From the NCBI RefSeq assembly GCF_900101605.1, contig NZ_FMUR01000005.1, forward strand, positions 1 through 64,000: DNA of 64,000 nucleotides, written 5' to 3'. The stretch is from Butyrivibrio hungatei. GTDB lineage: Bacteria > Bacillota > Clostridia > Lachnospirales > Lachnospiraceae. A program made the translations under genes and the position numbers. This document shows positions 1 to 8,586 of the stretch, one piece after another; within the stretch, counting starts at the first letter, position 1; the number at the start of each line of letters is the position of its first letter. The notes beneath the pieces were generated by a model. That model saw only the letters and a program-made list of their open reading frames with translations, made no database searches and had not been told where the DNA came from.

Positions 1-2
1 AG

Positions 3-125
3 AATCAATACTTGAGCGATTATATCAAATGGAAGGGGCTTACAGAGGATTTTGAATACTTCAAAGCTCATGCCCATAAGGTTCGTCTTGATGAGGACCT
101 GCCATTCGAAAACTATGTATTATAA
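3..125 (+). CDS. 3' end of a transposase-like gene (cut by window edge)
   Basis: The frame starting at base 3 is open and ends at a TAA at 123-125, giving about 40 residues ending in PFENYVL. The piece is rich in aromatic and charged residues and reads like the extreme C-terminus of a DDE-type transposase or integrase. That call leans mainly on what follows: a block of transposon-end-like direct repeats begins 55 bases downstream. The start and catalytic residues lie outside the window, so family assignment (ISNCY/IS1202-like is one possibility) is a guess. Confidence 0.4.
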   Translation, partial: NQYLSDYIKWKGLTEDFEYFKAHAHKVRLDEDLPFENYVL

Positions 126-180
126 CTAAAGTAACTCGGGGAATGCTGCTATTGCGGTGTTCCCCATAACAAGAAACTTG

Positions 181-326
181 GTGGTAAACTTTTTCGGTAG
201 CGTTAGTGGTAAACTTTTTCAGTATCGCTACTGGTAAACTTATTCACCAGCGAAAAATGGTCAAATGGTAAAGTTTTTCGCTAGCGAAGTGGTAAACTAA
301 TTCGGTAGCGAGTGGTAAACTTTTTC
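181..326 (+). repeat. Six direct repeats of a GTGGTAAACTTTTTC motif, transposon-end-like
   Basis: Near-identical 15-mers begin at 181, 206, 231, 265, 289 and 312, separated by about 23-34 bases. Copies at 181, 206 and 312 are identical; those at 231, 265 and 289 carry one or a few changes. Several copies are followed by a GGTAGCG or CTAGCG-like word. Multiple subterminal copies of one motif directly after a transposase-like 3' end is the usual look of transposase binding sites at an element end. The last copy abuts a truncated host gene (319-492). Confidence 0.65.
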
Positions 327-492
327 ATTGACGTTTACACTTGACAAAGTAGAGGCTCAATATGCGTTGGAATCAAGTAGCCAACCTATTGGCGTATCCA
401 GTTACGAATTATCAAAGTTGATTCCAGAAGAATTTAAAGGAAGTATGCCAACGATTGAAGAAATTGAAGCAGAGTTTGGAAATATTGATTGA
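319..492 (+). pseudogene. C-terminal fragment of a YhcG/DUF1016 family PD-(D/E)XK nuclease
   Basis: The frame is open from 319 after an in-frame TAA in the repeat block and stops at TGA 490-492. The translated part from 349 contains YALESSSQPIGVSSYELSK and then LIPEEFKGSMPTIEEIEAEF, matching the typical end of DUF1016 (YhcG) proteins, where a YAL..xxPIGVxxY block is followed by a LPxExxGxxPTIEExExE tail. Only the last 45-50 of about 340 residues remain and no start is available, so this is a remnant. The break coincides with the last transposon-end-like repeat (312-326), suggesting that insertion or deletion by the element removed the rest. Confidence 0.75.
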
Positions 493-565
493 GCTTAGGA
501 TTAGACAATGTAAGAAATAAGGCTCACGTTTAAATGAGACTAAATTTTGCAACTGTATCCAGATG

Positions 566-594
566 AAATTATCCCTCAACTTGAGGGATAATTT
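566..594. repeat. 29-base perfect palindrome
   Basis: AAATTATCCCTCAA, a central C, then TTGAGGGATAATTT form a perfect inverted repeat. No T-run follows, so it is not a usual intrinsic terminator. It could be an operator, a cruciform or the stem of a lost repeat. Confidence 0.6.
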
Positions 595-638
595 GAGAGT
601 AGTTACACCAAATTTTTTGAAATAAAAAGCTTACATAG

Positions 639-671
639 AGCAGTTATCTCAAACGAGGTAGCTGCTTTTTT
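639..671 (+). terminator. Intrinsic terminator
   Basis: A 12-bp stem (AGCAGTTATCTC with GAGGTAGCTGCT, two G-U pairs) around an AAAC loop is followed by a T-run. Confidence 0.7.
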
Positions 672-719
672 GCGCTCATTTTGAGCCTAAAACTATTTAC
701 TTTCAGAAGGAGGTAGGCG

Positions 720-821
720 ATGAACTACGAAGAATTCAAAGACAAGGTAGTAGAAGATGTAATAAGAGAGTTAGAGACAAGAACCGGACAAACATCATTT
801 AAGAACCCATATTATTTATGA
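720..821 (+). CDS. 33-codon orphan ORF, possible N-terminal remnant of a DUF5688-like protein
   Basis: The ATG at 720 is preceded by a very good ribosome binding site (AGAAGGAGG, about 6 bases upstream) and the frame closes with TGA at 819-821. The 33-residue product begins MNYEEFKDKVVEDVIRELE and ends in KNPYYL. The opening (MNYxEFxxxVxExV) resembles the N-terminus of DUF5688 proteins common in Lachnospiraceae, which are several hundred residues long, so a truncated relict is plausible. It lies between two terminators and next to transposon debris. A genuine short peptide cannot be excluded. Confidence 0.45.
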   Translation: MNYEEFKDKVVEDVIRELETRTGQTSFKNPYYL

Positions 822-875
822 CTCCGTCCACTAGGTCCATTCCCTAGGTTCATTACTGCATGTTTTTACAAATCC

Positions 876-919
876 GTCCTGACATGGTAATATATATTCG
901 CTGTGTCAGGACTATTTTT
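876..919 (+). terminator. Probable intrinsic terminator upstream of ychF
   Basis: GTCCTGACA (876-884) and TGTCAGGAC (904-912) form a perfect 9-bp stem with a 19-base AT-rich loop, followed by TATTTTTA. The loop is long, so efficiency is uncertain. Confidence 0.55.
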
Positions 920-1020
920 ATGTCATAATAGATAAATGGTGCCCAGCGTGGTACTCGGTACAATAAGCTGAGATAACAAATGGCTTAAATAAAGCATTTT
1001 TAAAAGGAGATACATAAAAA

Positions 1021-2118
1021 ATGAAACTAGGAATCGTGGGACTTCCGAACGTCGGAAAGAGTACACTCTTTAATTCACTTACAAATGCAGGAGCGCTTGC
1101 TGCGAACTATCCGTTTGCTACGATTGACCCTAACGTGGGTGTTGTTGCTGTTCCGGATAACAGACTTAAGCAGCTTGGGGACCTTTATCATTCCAAGAAG
1201 GTGACACCTGCTACTATAGAGTTTGTCGATATCGCGGGACTTGTTAAGGGAGCATCTAAGGGTGAGGGACTTGGAAACCAGTTTCTTGCAAATATTCGTG
1301 AGACTGATGCAATCGTGCATGTGGTTAGATGCTTTGATGACACAAACGTTATTCACGTTGACGGAAGTGTCGATCCCGTGCGTGATATAGAGACAATCAA
1401 CCTTGAGCTTGTATTTGCCGATCTTGAAGTTCTTGAGCGCCGAATCGCCAAGACTGCCAAGACTGCAAGAATGGATAAGACTGCAGCAAAAGAGCTTGAT
1501 ATATTAAATAGGATAAAAGAGGTTCTTGAAGCTGATAAGATGGCAAGAGAACTTGAGTTTGAAGATCCGGAGGAGAAGGCATTTGTAAACAGCCTTGACC
1601 TTCTCACATGGAAACCCGTAATTTATGCGGCTAACGTTAAGGACGAAGATCTTGCGGATGACGGTGCATCAAACAAATATGTTGCTGCCGTTAAAGAGTT
1701 TGCATCCAAGACAGGAAGCGAAGTATTCGTTATCAGTGCGCAGATCGAGGCTGAGATCTCAGAACTTGATGAAGACGAGAAGGCTGAGTTCCTTGAAAGC
1801 CTTGGTCTTACAGAGTCGGGACTTGATAAGCTCATTGCCGCAAGTTACAAGACTCTCGGACTTATGAGCTTCCTTACATCGGGAGAAGATGAGACAAGAG
1901 CCTGGACTATCAAGATCGGAACAAAGGCACCTCAGGCAGCAGGTAAGATTCACACTGACTTTGAGAGAGGCTTTATCAAGGCGGAAGTTATCAATTATCA
2001 GGATCTTCTTCGCGAAGGCTCTATTGCGGCAGCAAAAGAGAAGGGACTCGTACGTATGGAAGGAAAAGAGTACGTGGTTCAGGACGGAGATGTTATTCTG
2101 TTCAGATTCAATGTTTAA
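1021..2118 (+). CDS. ychF: Redox-regulated ATPase / GTPase family protein YchF (OLA1-like)
   Basis: YchF is a universally conserved TRAFAC-class P-loop protein of the Obg group that prefers ATP and associates with ribosomes. The 365-residue product has the family's normal length. The P-loop GLPNVGKST lies at residues 7-15, the G2/switch region [12 protein letters not shown] at about 29-40, and the G3-type [20 protein letters not shown] at about 70-89. The C-terminus carries the TGS-like domain ([20 protein letters not shown]) ending in the usual [11 protein letters not shown]. An AGGAGA site sits about 10 bases before the ATG. It is followed after 15 bases by lgt, so the two may be co-transcribed. 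Assignment is secure. Confidence 0.97.
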   Translation: MKLGIVGLPNVGKSTLFNSLTNAGALAANYPFATIDPNVGVVAVPDNRLKQLGDLYHSKKVTPATIEFVDIAGLVKGASKGEGLGNQFLANIRETDAIVHVVRCFDDTNVIHVDGSVDPVRDIETINLELVFADLEVLERRIAKTAKTARMDKTAAKELDILNRIKEVLEADKMARELEFEDPEEKAFVNSLDLLTWKPVIYAANVKDEDLADDGASNKYVAAVKEFASKTGSEVFVISAQIEAEISELDEDEKAEFLESLGLTESGLDKLIAASYKTLGLMSFLTSGEDETRAWTIKIGTKAPQAAGKIHTDFERGFIKAEVINYQDLLREGSIAAAKEKGLVRMEGKEYVVQDGDVILFRFNV

Positions 2119-2133
2119 TACGGGAGGAATACT

Positions 2134-3135
2134 ATGACAGCCGGTGATATGGGGAGAATGGACATAGATTTTCCTAATCTGCACATATATCTGCACAATG
2201 TCCCTAAAAGCTTTGAAGTGTTCGGATTTACCATTGCACTTTACGGAGTGATAATCGGACTCGGCTTTTTGTTTGCTCTTTTTCTTATAGCGAATGTTGC
2301 GAAAAAGACAGACCAAGACCCCGATATTTACTGGGATCTTGCGGTATATGTAATTATCTTTTCCATAATTGGAGCGAGATTGTATTACGTCATCTTTTCG
2401 TGGGACAGTTACAAGGATGATCTTCTTGGAATCCTTGCGATAAGAAACGGCGGACTTGCGATATATGGCGGTGTTATTGCGGGATTTGCGACGATATACA
2501 TTTTTTCAAGAGTGAAAAAATGCAAGTTCTTAAAGCTTACCGATACCGTTATGCCGGGACTTCTTCTCGGGCAGGTAATGGGAAGATGGGGGAATTTTAC
2601 CAACAGAGAAGTTTTCGGTGAGTATACGGACGGCCTTCTTGCAATGAGACTTCCTATTGAAATGGTCAGAAGCAGCGATGTTTCGGATCTCATGATAGAG
2701 CACATGAACGGAGCAAACTACATTCAGGTTTCTCCGACATTCCTTTATGAAAGCTTGTGGAACCTGGGGCTTCTTATAATAATTCTTCTTTATACAAAGC
2801 ATAAGAAGTTCGACGGCGAGATCACACTCATGTATCTGGGCGGATACGGAATCGGAAGAGCATGGATAGAGCATGTGAGAACGGATAGGCTCTTTTTCGC
2901 CAATACCAAGATACCGATTTCCATGATGATAGGATTGTGCTGCTTTGTATTTGCGGCTGTTGCTGAGGTAGTCACGAGAGTAAGACTTTCAAAGGTTGCA
3001 GTTGGTGGCACAGAAGCCGTGGAAGACCGGGAAAAAGAAGCGGATAAAGAATCTGAGCCTGAATCCGAAGCAATTGAGGGTGAAAAAGCTCAGAAAGAAA
3101 TGAATAACGAAATTGAATCAGAAAATAAAGAATAA
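2134..3135 (+). CDS. lgt: Prolipoprotein diacylglyceryl transferase
   Basis: Lgt transfers diacylglycerol from phosphatidylglycerol to the lipobox cysteine of prolipoproteins at the membrane. Recognisable parts are the hydrophobic helices, the NGGLAIYGGVIAG block, and the family signature GQVMGRWGNFTNREVFGEYT at about residues 143-162, which includes the essential Arg and Asn. The last 45 residues are an acidic, Glu/Lys-rich tail beyond the usual end of the family. GGGAGGAA lies just before the ATG. Several substrates are encoded in this window: the oligopeptide-binding protein, the ComEA-like lipoprotein and the GerMN protein. Confidence 0.95.
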   Translation: MTAGDMGRMDIDFPNLHIYLHNVPKSFEVFGFTIALYGVIIGLGFLFALFLIANVAKKTDQDPDIYWDLAVYVIIFSIIGARLYYVIFSWDSYKDDLLGILAIRNGGLAIYGGVIAGFATIYIFSRVKKCKFLKLTDTVMPGLLLGQVMGRWGNFTNREVFGEYTDGLLAMRLPIEMVRSSDVSDLMIEHMNGANYIQVSPTFLYESLWNLGLLIIILLYTKHKKFDGEITLMYLGGYGIGRAWIEHVRTDRLFFANTKIPISMMIGLCCFVFAAVAEVVTRVRLSKVAVGGTEAVEDREKEADKESEPESEAIEGEKAQKEMNNEIESENKE

Positions 3136-3188
3136 AAAGATAACGGAAACACAATAGCAGAAATTACTTTAGCTTAAAATCGATTAAG

Positions 3189-3215
3189 AGGAGTCTCGAA
3201 AGAGGCTCCTTTTTT
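3189..3215 (+). terminator. Intrinsic terminator after lgt
   Basis: AGGAGTCTC, a GAAA loop, then GAGGCTCCT and a run of Ts. It separates ychF-lgt from the division cluster. Confidence 0.85.
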
Positions 3216-3284
3216 ATGCTAAAAATGTGCTAATTACGACAATATCTAAGCTAATTACTTTACTAATTTTTTATGTTTTTAAGG

Positions 3285-3313
3285 TTGTTTAATGATTAAT
3301 TTTGTTTTATAAT
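3285..3313 (+). promoter_or_regulatory. SigA-type promoter of the dcw cluster (mraZ)
   Basis: TTGTTT at 3285-3290 and a perfect TATAAT at 3308-3313 are separated by 17 bases. Transcription would begin near 3320, where the MraZ repeat operator starts. Confidence 0.7.
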
Positions 3314-3321
3314 GACTTCAG

Positions 3322-3367
3322 GTGGTAAAAAGTGTTAAAAAGTGGTTGAAAGTGGGAGATAAGTGGG
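3322..3367 (+). promoter_or_regulatory. MraZ operator: five GTGGK-type repeats
   Basis: GTGGT (3322), GTGTT (3332), GTGGT (3342), GTGGG (3352) and GTGGG (3363) are direct repeats spaced exactly 10, 10, 10 and then 11 bases. Known MraZ operators are TGGGN-like repeats separated by about 5 bases upstream of mraZ, so this is an autoregulatory site. The last two copies contain the ribosome binding site and the GTG start of mraZ itself. Confidence 0.85.
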
Positions 3368-3803
3368 AACAGCATTTAAAGGTGAATACAGCCATTCCAT
3401 CGATGCTAAAGGAAGGCTCATAATTCCTGCTAAATTCCGTGAACTTCTTGGTGAACAATTTGTGGTTACTAAGGGGTTTGACGGCTGTCTTTTCGTATTC
3501 GCCGAAGAAGGCTGGGAACAGTTTGAAGCAAAACTACAATCACTTCCTATGGATAAACCCGAAGCCAGAATGTTAGGGCGTTTCTTTATCGCCGGTGCTA
3601 TTGATGCGGAGATTGACAAGCAAGGAAGAATACTTCTTCCCGCGAATCTTTTGCAACATGCCAAGATCGAGAAGGAGGCTATAATTGCCGGAGTCGGCAA
3701 CAGAGCTGAAATCTGGAGCAAGGCTGAATGGGAGAAGGCAAGCACATTTGATGATATCAATTCAATTGCTGCCAAGATGAGCGAATACGGCTTAAGTATC
3801 TAA
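3363..3803 (+). CDS. mraZ: Transcriptional regulator MraZ
   Basis: MraZ is a small SpoVT/AbrB-fold DNA-binding protein that controls the division and cell wall cluster. The 146-residue product shows both halves of the tandem fold: GEYSHSIDAKGRLIIPAKFRE near the N-terminus and DAEIDKQGRILLPANLL near residue 85. The start is a GTG; no ATG fits the family's usual opening, and the GGAG-like ribosome site overlaps the 3352 operator repeat with a short 4-base spacing. That overlap means MraZ binding and translation initiation use the same DNA/RNA segment. rsmH follows after 9 bases. Confidence 0.95.
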   Translation: MGTAFKGEYSHSIDAKGRLIIPAKFRELLGEQFVVTKGFDGCLFVFAEEGWEQFEAKLQSLPMDKPEARMLGRFFIAGAIDAEIDKQGRILLPANLLQHAKIEKEAIIAGVGNRAEIWSKAEWEKASTFDDINSIAAKMSEYGLSI

Positions 3804-3812
3804 GGTAAACAC

Positions 3813-4751
3813 ATGGAATTCAATCACTATTCTGTACTTCTTGAGGAAGTGCTTGATAATTTGAATATTAAACCGGATGGATTATATCTGGACGGAACTC
3901 TCGGAGGGGCCGGACACTCTTTTCACATTGCGGAGAGACTTACGGCCGGAGGACACCTGTACGGAACGGATCAGGATGCAGACGCTATCGAGGCTGCAAC
4001 AAAGAGACTTCAGCCGTTTGAGGACAGAGTAACTGTCATAAGAGACAATTATGAAAATGCGGTAAGCAGGCTGAAAGAACTCGGAGTGACCGGAGTTGAC
4101 GGGATTTTGCTCGATCTTGGTGTGTCATCATACCAGCTTGACAACGCTGAGAGAGGCTTTACCTACAAAGAAGATGTTCCTCTTGACATGAGAATGGACC
4201 GAAGACAGGAACTTACAGCGAGAGATATAGTCAATGAATATTCGGAGACAGAGATCTTTCATATTATAAGAGACTTTGGCGAAGACAAGTTCGCTAAGAA
4301 TATAGCAAAGCACATCTGTATAGAGCGTGAGAAGAGTCCTATAGAGACGACCTTCAGACTCAACGAGATCATCAAGGCGGCGATACCTGCGAAGATGAGA
4401 GAGAAGGGCGGACATCCTTCAAAGAGGACTTATCAGGCATTACGAATTGCTTTGAACAGAGAACTTGATGTTTTGTCAGGTTCACTTGACGGATTCATAG
4501 ACTTCTTGAATCCGGGTGGAAGACTCTGCGTTATCACTTTCCATTCGTTGGAAGACAGGATAGCGAAGAATAATTTCAGGACCAATGAAAACCCATGCAC
4601 ATGCCCACCGGATTTCCCGGTCTGTGTCTGCGGCAAAGTTTCAAAGGGCAAAGTAATAACAAGGAAGCCGATTCTTCCGAGTGGGAAAGAGCTTTCTGAG
4701 AACAAGAGATCACAGAGCGCAAAGCTTAGAGTTTTTGAAAAAGCCCTGTGA
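3813..4751 (+). CDS. rsmH: 16S rRNA (cytosine(1402)-N(4))-methyltransferase
   Basis: RsmH (MraW) uses S-adenosylmethionine to methylate N4 of C1402 in the ribosomal P site. The 312-residue product begins [13 protein letters not shown], then has the SAM-binding stretch [10 protein letters not shown] at about residues 28-37, and further family blocks [34 protein letters not shown] and [11 protein letters not shown] Cys-rich loop ([13 protein letters not shown]) near residue 262 is normal for the family. It lies directly after mraZ, its usual place in Firmicutes. Confidence 0.96.
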   Translation: MEFNHYSVLLEEVLDNLNIKPDGLYLDGTLGGAGHSFHIAERLTAGGHLYGTDQDADAIEAATKRLQPFEDRVTVIRDNYENAVSRLKELGVTGVDGILLDLGVSSYQLDNAERGFTYKEDVPLDMRMDRRQELTARDIVNEYSETEIFHIIRDFGEDKFAKNIAKHICIEREKSPIETTFRLNEIIKAAIPAKMREKGGHPSKRTYQALRIALNRELDVLSGSLDGFIDFLNPGGRLCVITFHSLEDRIAKNNFRTNENPCTCPPDFPVCVCGKVSKGKVITRKPILPSGKELSENKRSQSAKLRVFEKAL

Positions 4752-4788
4752 TGAGATGATCACACACTAAACGGAAAGGAGAATGAAT

Positions 4789-5229
4789 ATGGCTAACGCA
4801 TACATCTATGGCAACACAGTCAGACGTACATATGAACCCGATCATGTGCGTAGAAGAGTCCATGTTCAGGAGCCTTTAAGAAGACATAAAAAACGCCATC
4901 ATATGAGTTTTGGATACTTATTGTTCTTGTCTTTTGCAATGATTGTAATGGTAGGAACTTTGGCTTTTTATATTTCTCTTCAGTCAAGAGTTACTGCCAG
5001 TATGAAGAATATAGCCCAGCTTGAGAAGCAGCTGAACAGTTTAAAGCAGGATAATGACGAGAACTATAACAGAGCCAATGGCAGGATGAGTCTTGATGAG
5101 ATAAAAGAGGCAGCTATTGGTTTTGGTATGACTTATGCTGATGACGGTCAGATCGTGAAATATACTGACGATGGCGGTGACGACTATGTAAGACAGCTCG
5201 CCCCCATACCACAGGCGTCAAATAAGTAA
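4789..5229 (+). CDS. ftsL: Cell division protein FtsL-like
   Basis: A short bitopic membrane protein in the ftsL position between rsmH and the class B PBP. The start is taken at ATG 4789 because AAGGAG (4776-4781) is 7 bases away, while the in-frame ATG at 4783 is only one base from it. The 146 residues show a basic cytoplasmic segment with many Arg/His, one transmembrane helix at about residues 41-63, and a coiled-coil-like stretch (IAQLEKQLNSLKQDNDENY). FtsL bridges FtsQ/DivIB and DivIC to FtsW-PBP. The sequence is divergent as usual; the name rests on architecture and position. Confidence 0.82.
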   Translation: MANAYIYGNTVRRTYEPDHVRRRVHVQEPLRRHKKRHHMSFGYLLFLSFAMIVMVGTLAFYISLQSRVTASMKNIAQLEKQLNSLKQDNDENYNRANGRMSLDEIKEAAIGFGMTYADDGQIVKYTDDGGDDYVRQLAPIPQASNK

Positions 5230-5248
5230 TAAGGAAATATCTTTTGCC

Positions 5249-7585
5249 ATGAAAAATATTAAAACTAAAAATGTGCAGAAATTTACAATAGGAATGAAGA
5301 AAAAGCTGGTAGTACTTTTTATGTTGGTATTACTGGCTTTTGCTGGATTAGGAGCGAGACTTATCAGTATCACCACCAATAACGGTAAGGAATATGAGAA
5401 AAAAGTTCTTTCGCAGCAGCAATATGATTCGAGATCAATTGCATATAAGAGAGGTTCAATCCTTGATTGTAATGAAAGCACGCTTGCATGGAGCGAGAAG
5501 GTGTACGACCTTATCCTTAATGCGAATGTTCTTGTGAGTGATGAAGAGAAGATCGAGCCTACACTCAATGCGCTCAATAAATTTTTTTCAAAGCAGATGA
5601 GCGCAAACGGGATTGATCTTAAATGGATACAGGATTATGTGCAAAAAAATCCGGATAAGAAATATTATATTCTGGCAAAAAAATTGAGCTATGACGAGAT
5701 AAAAGGTTTTCAGGATTATGCGTCAAAAGAAAAACTAAAGGGTGTATATTTTGAAGATAATTATATAAGAAAATATCCCGAAAATACTCTGGCAAGCGAT
5801 GTTATCGGATTTACTTCGGCCGACGGCGTGGGCCAGTGGGGACTTGAAAAGCAGTATAACGACATACTGGGAGGAGTTGAAGGAAGAGAATACGGTCATC
5901 TCGACGATGACTTGAAGCTTGAGAGAACTACCATCCCTGCGATAGACGGTAACAGTATAGTTACTTCCATAGACAGTCATCTTCAGTCGGTTGTTGAGAA
6001 ATATCTCAATGTATTTAATGAAGAGAATAAAGGAAAAGCCCGTCCGGGTAACGGTGCGATGAATGTCGGATGCATCATGACGAACATCAATACCGGCGAG
6101 ATCCTTGCTATGGCAAGCTACCCGAATTTTGACCTCAATAATCCCTGGGATGCATCTAAGTTGGTAGGAATGCCGGAACTTAGAGTGATTCGGGAAGATA
6201 TAAAAGATGAAGACGGCAATATCAAAAAGCATAAAGGTGAAGTAGAACAGGTTAAAGACGAAAAAGAAAATCCCGTCTATATCACACAGGAAAGAGCTGA
6301 TGAGTTTAACAACAGCGACAGCCCCGAACTTTATGAGCAAAAAGTAACCAATCTTCAGAGACTCTGGAAAAATTTCTGCGTATCCGATACATATGAGCCC
6401 GGATCGGTCTCTAAGCCGCTTACTGTTGCCATCGGCCTTGACAGTGGCAAGATAACAGGTAACGAAACATACAACTGCGGTGGATATCTTGAAGTCGGCG
6501 GACATAAGATTCACTGCCATAACACGGGCGGCGACGGACTTATCTCGGTTCAGCAGGGTATCCAGAAATCTTGCAACGTTGCGATGATGTATGTTGCCCA
6601 GGCGACCGGAATACACATTTTTTCCCAGTATCAGAAAAATCTTGGATTGGGACTTAAGACAAATATCGATCTTCCGGGTGAACCTTTCACGGATACGGAT
6701 GTAATGATCCACAGAGAAAACGGCGAGAACAGTAAAGACGGACAGGTTGTAATGGTTCCTGCCGATCTTGCGACATATTCTTTCGGTCAGGGTTACAACT
6801 GTACGATGATAGAGATGATAACAGCTTTCAATTCCTTAATTAATGGAGGAAAGTTCTATCAGCCTCATGTTGTAAAAAAGATTCTTTCAAGCAGCGGAAG
6901 CACGATAAAGAATATAGAGCCAAGGCTCTTGAAACAGACTGTTTCGGACAGCACTTCGAAAAAGATAATCGAGTATTGCAACACGGTTACTCAGGAAGGT
7001 GGTACAGGTACAACTGCAGTGCCCATCGGATATAGGATAGGCGGCAAGACCGGAACGGCCGAGATGAGTATCAACGGTCGACGTGATAAGAAGAACTATG
7101 TTGTTTCTTTCATGGGATATGCACCTGCGGATAAGCCGGAAATCTCGATATATGTTGTTGTTGACAGACCCAATACGATTGCGCAGGATAATGCAAGATT
7201 TGCAACAGTTATTGTAAAAAATATCCTCACGGAGGCACTTCCTTATCTGGGATATCCGATGACAGAGGAAATCAGCGAGAAACAGCAGCAGGAGCTTAAT
7301 GAGCACAGAGAAAAATTCGGTATAACTTCGGCACCTCCCAAAGTAGAAACTGAGCAGGAAGAGGGCGAAGCAGCCGAGGGAGCTTCATCTGAAGAGAAAA
7401 CAGAAGAAACTGAAGAAAAAAAGGAACCTATCTGGAAATCATTTGACGTTGACCCTGAGACGGGGTATTATATTAACCCGAATACAGGAAATTTAATCGA
7501 TCCTGACAGTGGATACGAATTGGGCAGCACCGCATTTGAGGATGACCAGGCAGAGGATGCGCCCGAGGAAACAACAAATAATTAA
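5249..7585 (+). CDS. ftsI: Class B penicillin-binding protein (FtsI/SpoVD type transpeptidase)
   Basis: A membrane-anchored D,D-transpeptidase that cross-links septal peptidoglycan. It has an N-terminal membrane anchor at about residues 17-40, a PBP dimerisation domain (IAYKRGSILD, then GFTSADGVGQWGLEKQYND), and a transpeptidase domain with the three motifs: SxxK as SVSK in EPGSVSKPLT, SxN as SCN in QKSCNVAMM, and KTG in GGKTGTAE. At 778 residues it is long. About 60 charged residues are inserted before the active-site serine, and the C-terminus has a Glu-rich linker followed by a GYYINPNTGNLIDPDSGY module. No PASTA domain is seen. In Clostridia paralogues in this cluster are often called SpoVD, so FtsI versus SpoVD function is unresolved. 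Confidence 0.92.
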   Translation: MKNIKTKNVQKFTIGMKKKLVVLFMLVLLAFAGLGARLISITTNNGKEYEKKVLSQQQYDSRSIAYKRGSILDCNESTLAWSEKVYDLILNANVLVSDEEKIEPTLNALNKFFSKQMSANGIDLKWIQDYVQKNPDKKYYILAKKLSYDEIKGFQDYASKEKLKGVYFEDNYIRKYPENTLASDVIGFTSADGVGQWGLEKQYNDILGGVEGREYGHLDDDLKLERTTIPAIDGNSIVTSIDSHLQSVVEKYLNVFNEENKGKARPGNGAMNVGCIMTNINTGEILAMASYPNFDLNNPWDASKLVGMPELRVIREDIKDEDGNIKKHKGEVEQVKDEKENPVYITQERADEFNNSDSPELYEQKVTNLQRLWKNFCVSDTYEPGSVSKPLTVAIGLDSGKITGNETYNCGGYLEVGGHKIHCHNTGGDGLISVQQGIQKSCNVAMMYVAQATGIHIFSQYQKNLGLGLKTNIDLPGEPFTDTDVMIHRENGENSKDGQVVMVPADLATYSFGQGYNCTMIEMITAFNSLINGGKFYQPHVVKKILSSSGSTIKNIEPRLLKQTVSDSTSKKIIEYCNTVTQEGGTGTTAVPIGYRIGGKTGTAEMSINGRRDKKNYVVSFMGYAPADKPEISIYVVVDRPNTIAQDNARFATVIVKNILTEALPYLGYPMTEEISEKQQQELNEHREKFGITSAPPKVETEQEEGEAAEGASSEEKTEETEEKKEPIWKSFDVDPETGYYINPNTGNLIDPDSGYELGSTAFEDDQAEDAPEETTNN

Positions 7586-7605
7586 GATTCAGTGGGGGTA
7601 TTTAC

Positions 7606-8571
7606 GTGAATGATTATATTGTAAGAACTTTGATACCGGTATGTGCATCATGCCTTATTGCCGTACTTGCGGGGCCTAAGATCATATCGATCCTTAAAAA
7701 GCTCAAAGCGGGACAGACTGAGAGAGAAGAGGGGCTTGAATCTCATCAGAAAAAGACGGGAACTCCGACAATGGGAGGAATTATCTTTTTGCTTCCCTTC
7801 TTTATTATAGGTGTTATCTATGCTGCATTTCATAAGGAAGTAATTCCTGTTCTTATACTTACTTTCGGATTTGGCGTGATCGGATTTATCGATGATTACA
7901 TCAAGGTTGTAAAAAAGCATAACCTTGGACTCAGAGCCTGGCAGAAGTTTTTGGGACAGCTCATTGTTGCGATTGCTTTTTCATTATATGTAGAGAATTG
8001 TACGGATATGACACTTGCAATGCAGGTTCCATTTTTGGGAAACACGATAGATTTTGGAATTTTTAATATTCCTGTTTTGTGTTTCATATCACTTGGTACC
8101 GCTAACGGAACAAACTTCACCGACGGAGTTGACGGACTTTGCGCATCGGTAACGGCTGTTGTTGCAGGCTTTTTCGTTTTGGCAGCCATGCGTTACGGAT
8201 CGACCGGCGCGGAAGTTATGGCAGCTGCAATGATGGGCGGACTTCTCGGATATCTCGTATACAACGTTTATCCCGGAAAAGTTATGATGGGAGATACTGG
8301 ATCTCTTGCAATCGGAGGTTTCGTTGCGGGAATATCATATGTTATGAATATGCCTCTTTTCATTGTGATCGTCGGATTCATTTACCTTATCGAAGTTATT
8401 TCCGTTATCATGCAGGTTACTTATTTCAAGCTTACAAACGGAAAAAGAATCTTCAGAATGGCTCCGATCCATCATCATTTTGAAAAGGGCGGCTGGTCAG
8501 AAACAAAGGTAGTTAATGTATTTACAACAGTAACAGTTATCATGTGCCTTATAGCATATGCAGGATTATAA
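7606..8571 (+). CDS. mraY: Phospho-N-acetylmuramoyl-pentapeptide-transferase
   Basis: MraY makes lipid I by moving phospho-MurNAc-pentapeptide from UDP to undecaprenyl phosphate in the membrane. The 321-residue protein is polytopic and has the diagnostic blocks KKTGTPTMGG near residue 48, FGFGVIGFIDDYIK with its paired aspartates near 88, NGTNFTDGVDGL near 167 and MGDTGSLAIGG near 228, then the APIHHHFE histidine motif near the end. The start is GTG behind a G-rich site. murD starts 15 bases after the stop. Confidence 0.97.
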   Translation: MNDYIVRTLIPVCASCLIAVLAGPKIISILKKLKAGQTEREEGLESHQKKTGTPTMGGIIFLLPFFIIGVIYAAFHKEVIPVLILTFGFGVIGFIDDYIKVVKKHNLGLRAWQKFLGQLIVAIAFSLYVENCTDMTLAMQVPFLGNTIDFGIFNIPVLCFISLGTANGTNFTDGVDGLCASVTAVVAGFFVLAAMRYGSTGAEVMAAAMMGGLLGYLVYNVYPGKVMMGDTGSLAIGGFVAGISYVMNMPLFIVIVGFIYLIEVISVIMQVTYFKLTNGKRIFRMAPIHHHFEKGGWSETKVVNVFTTVTVIMCLIAYAGL

Positions 8572-8586
8572 CAGAGGTTGAGAGAT

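Noticed and set aside
920-1010. Possible structured RNA or tRNA remnant before ychF
   Set aside because: No consistent cloverleaf or conserved stem could be drawn.
5735-6712. 325-codon ORF on the minus strand
   Set aside because: It lies wholly antisense to the class B PBP gene, whose motifs are intact, and shows no recognisable domain.
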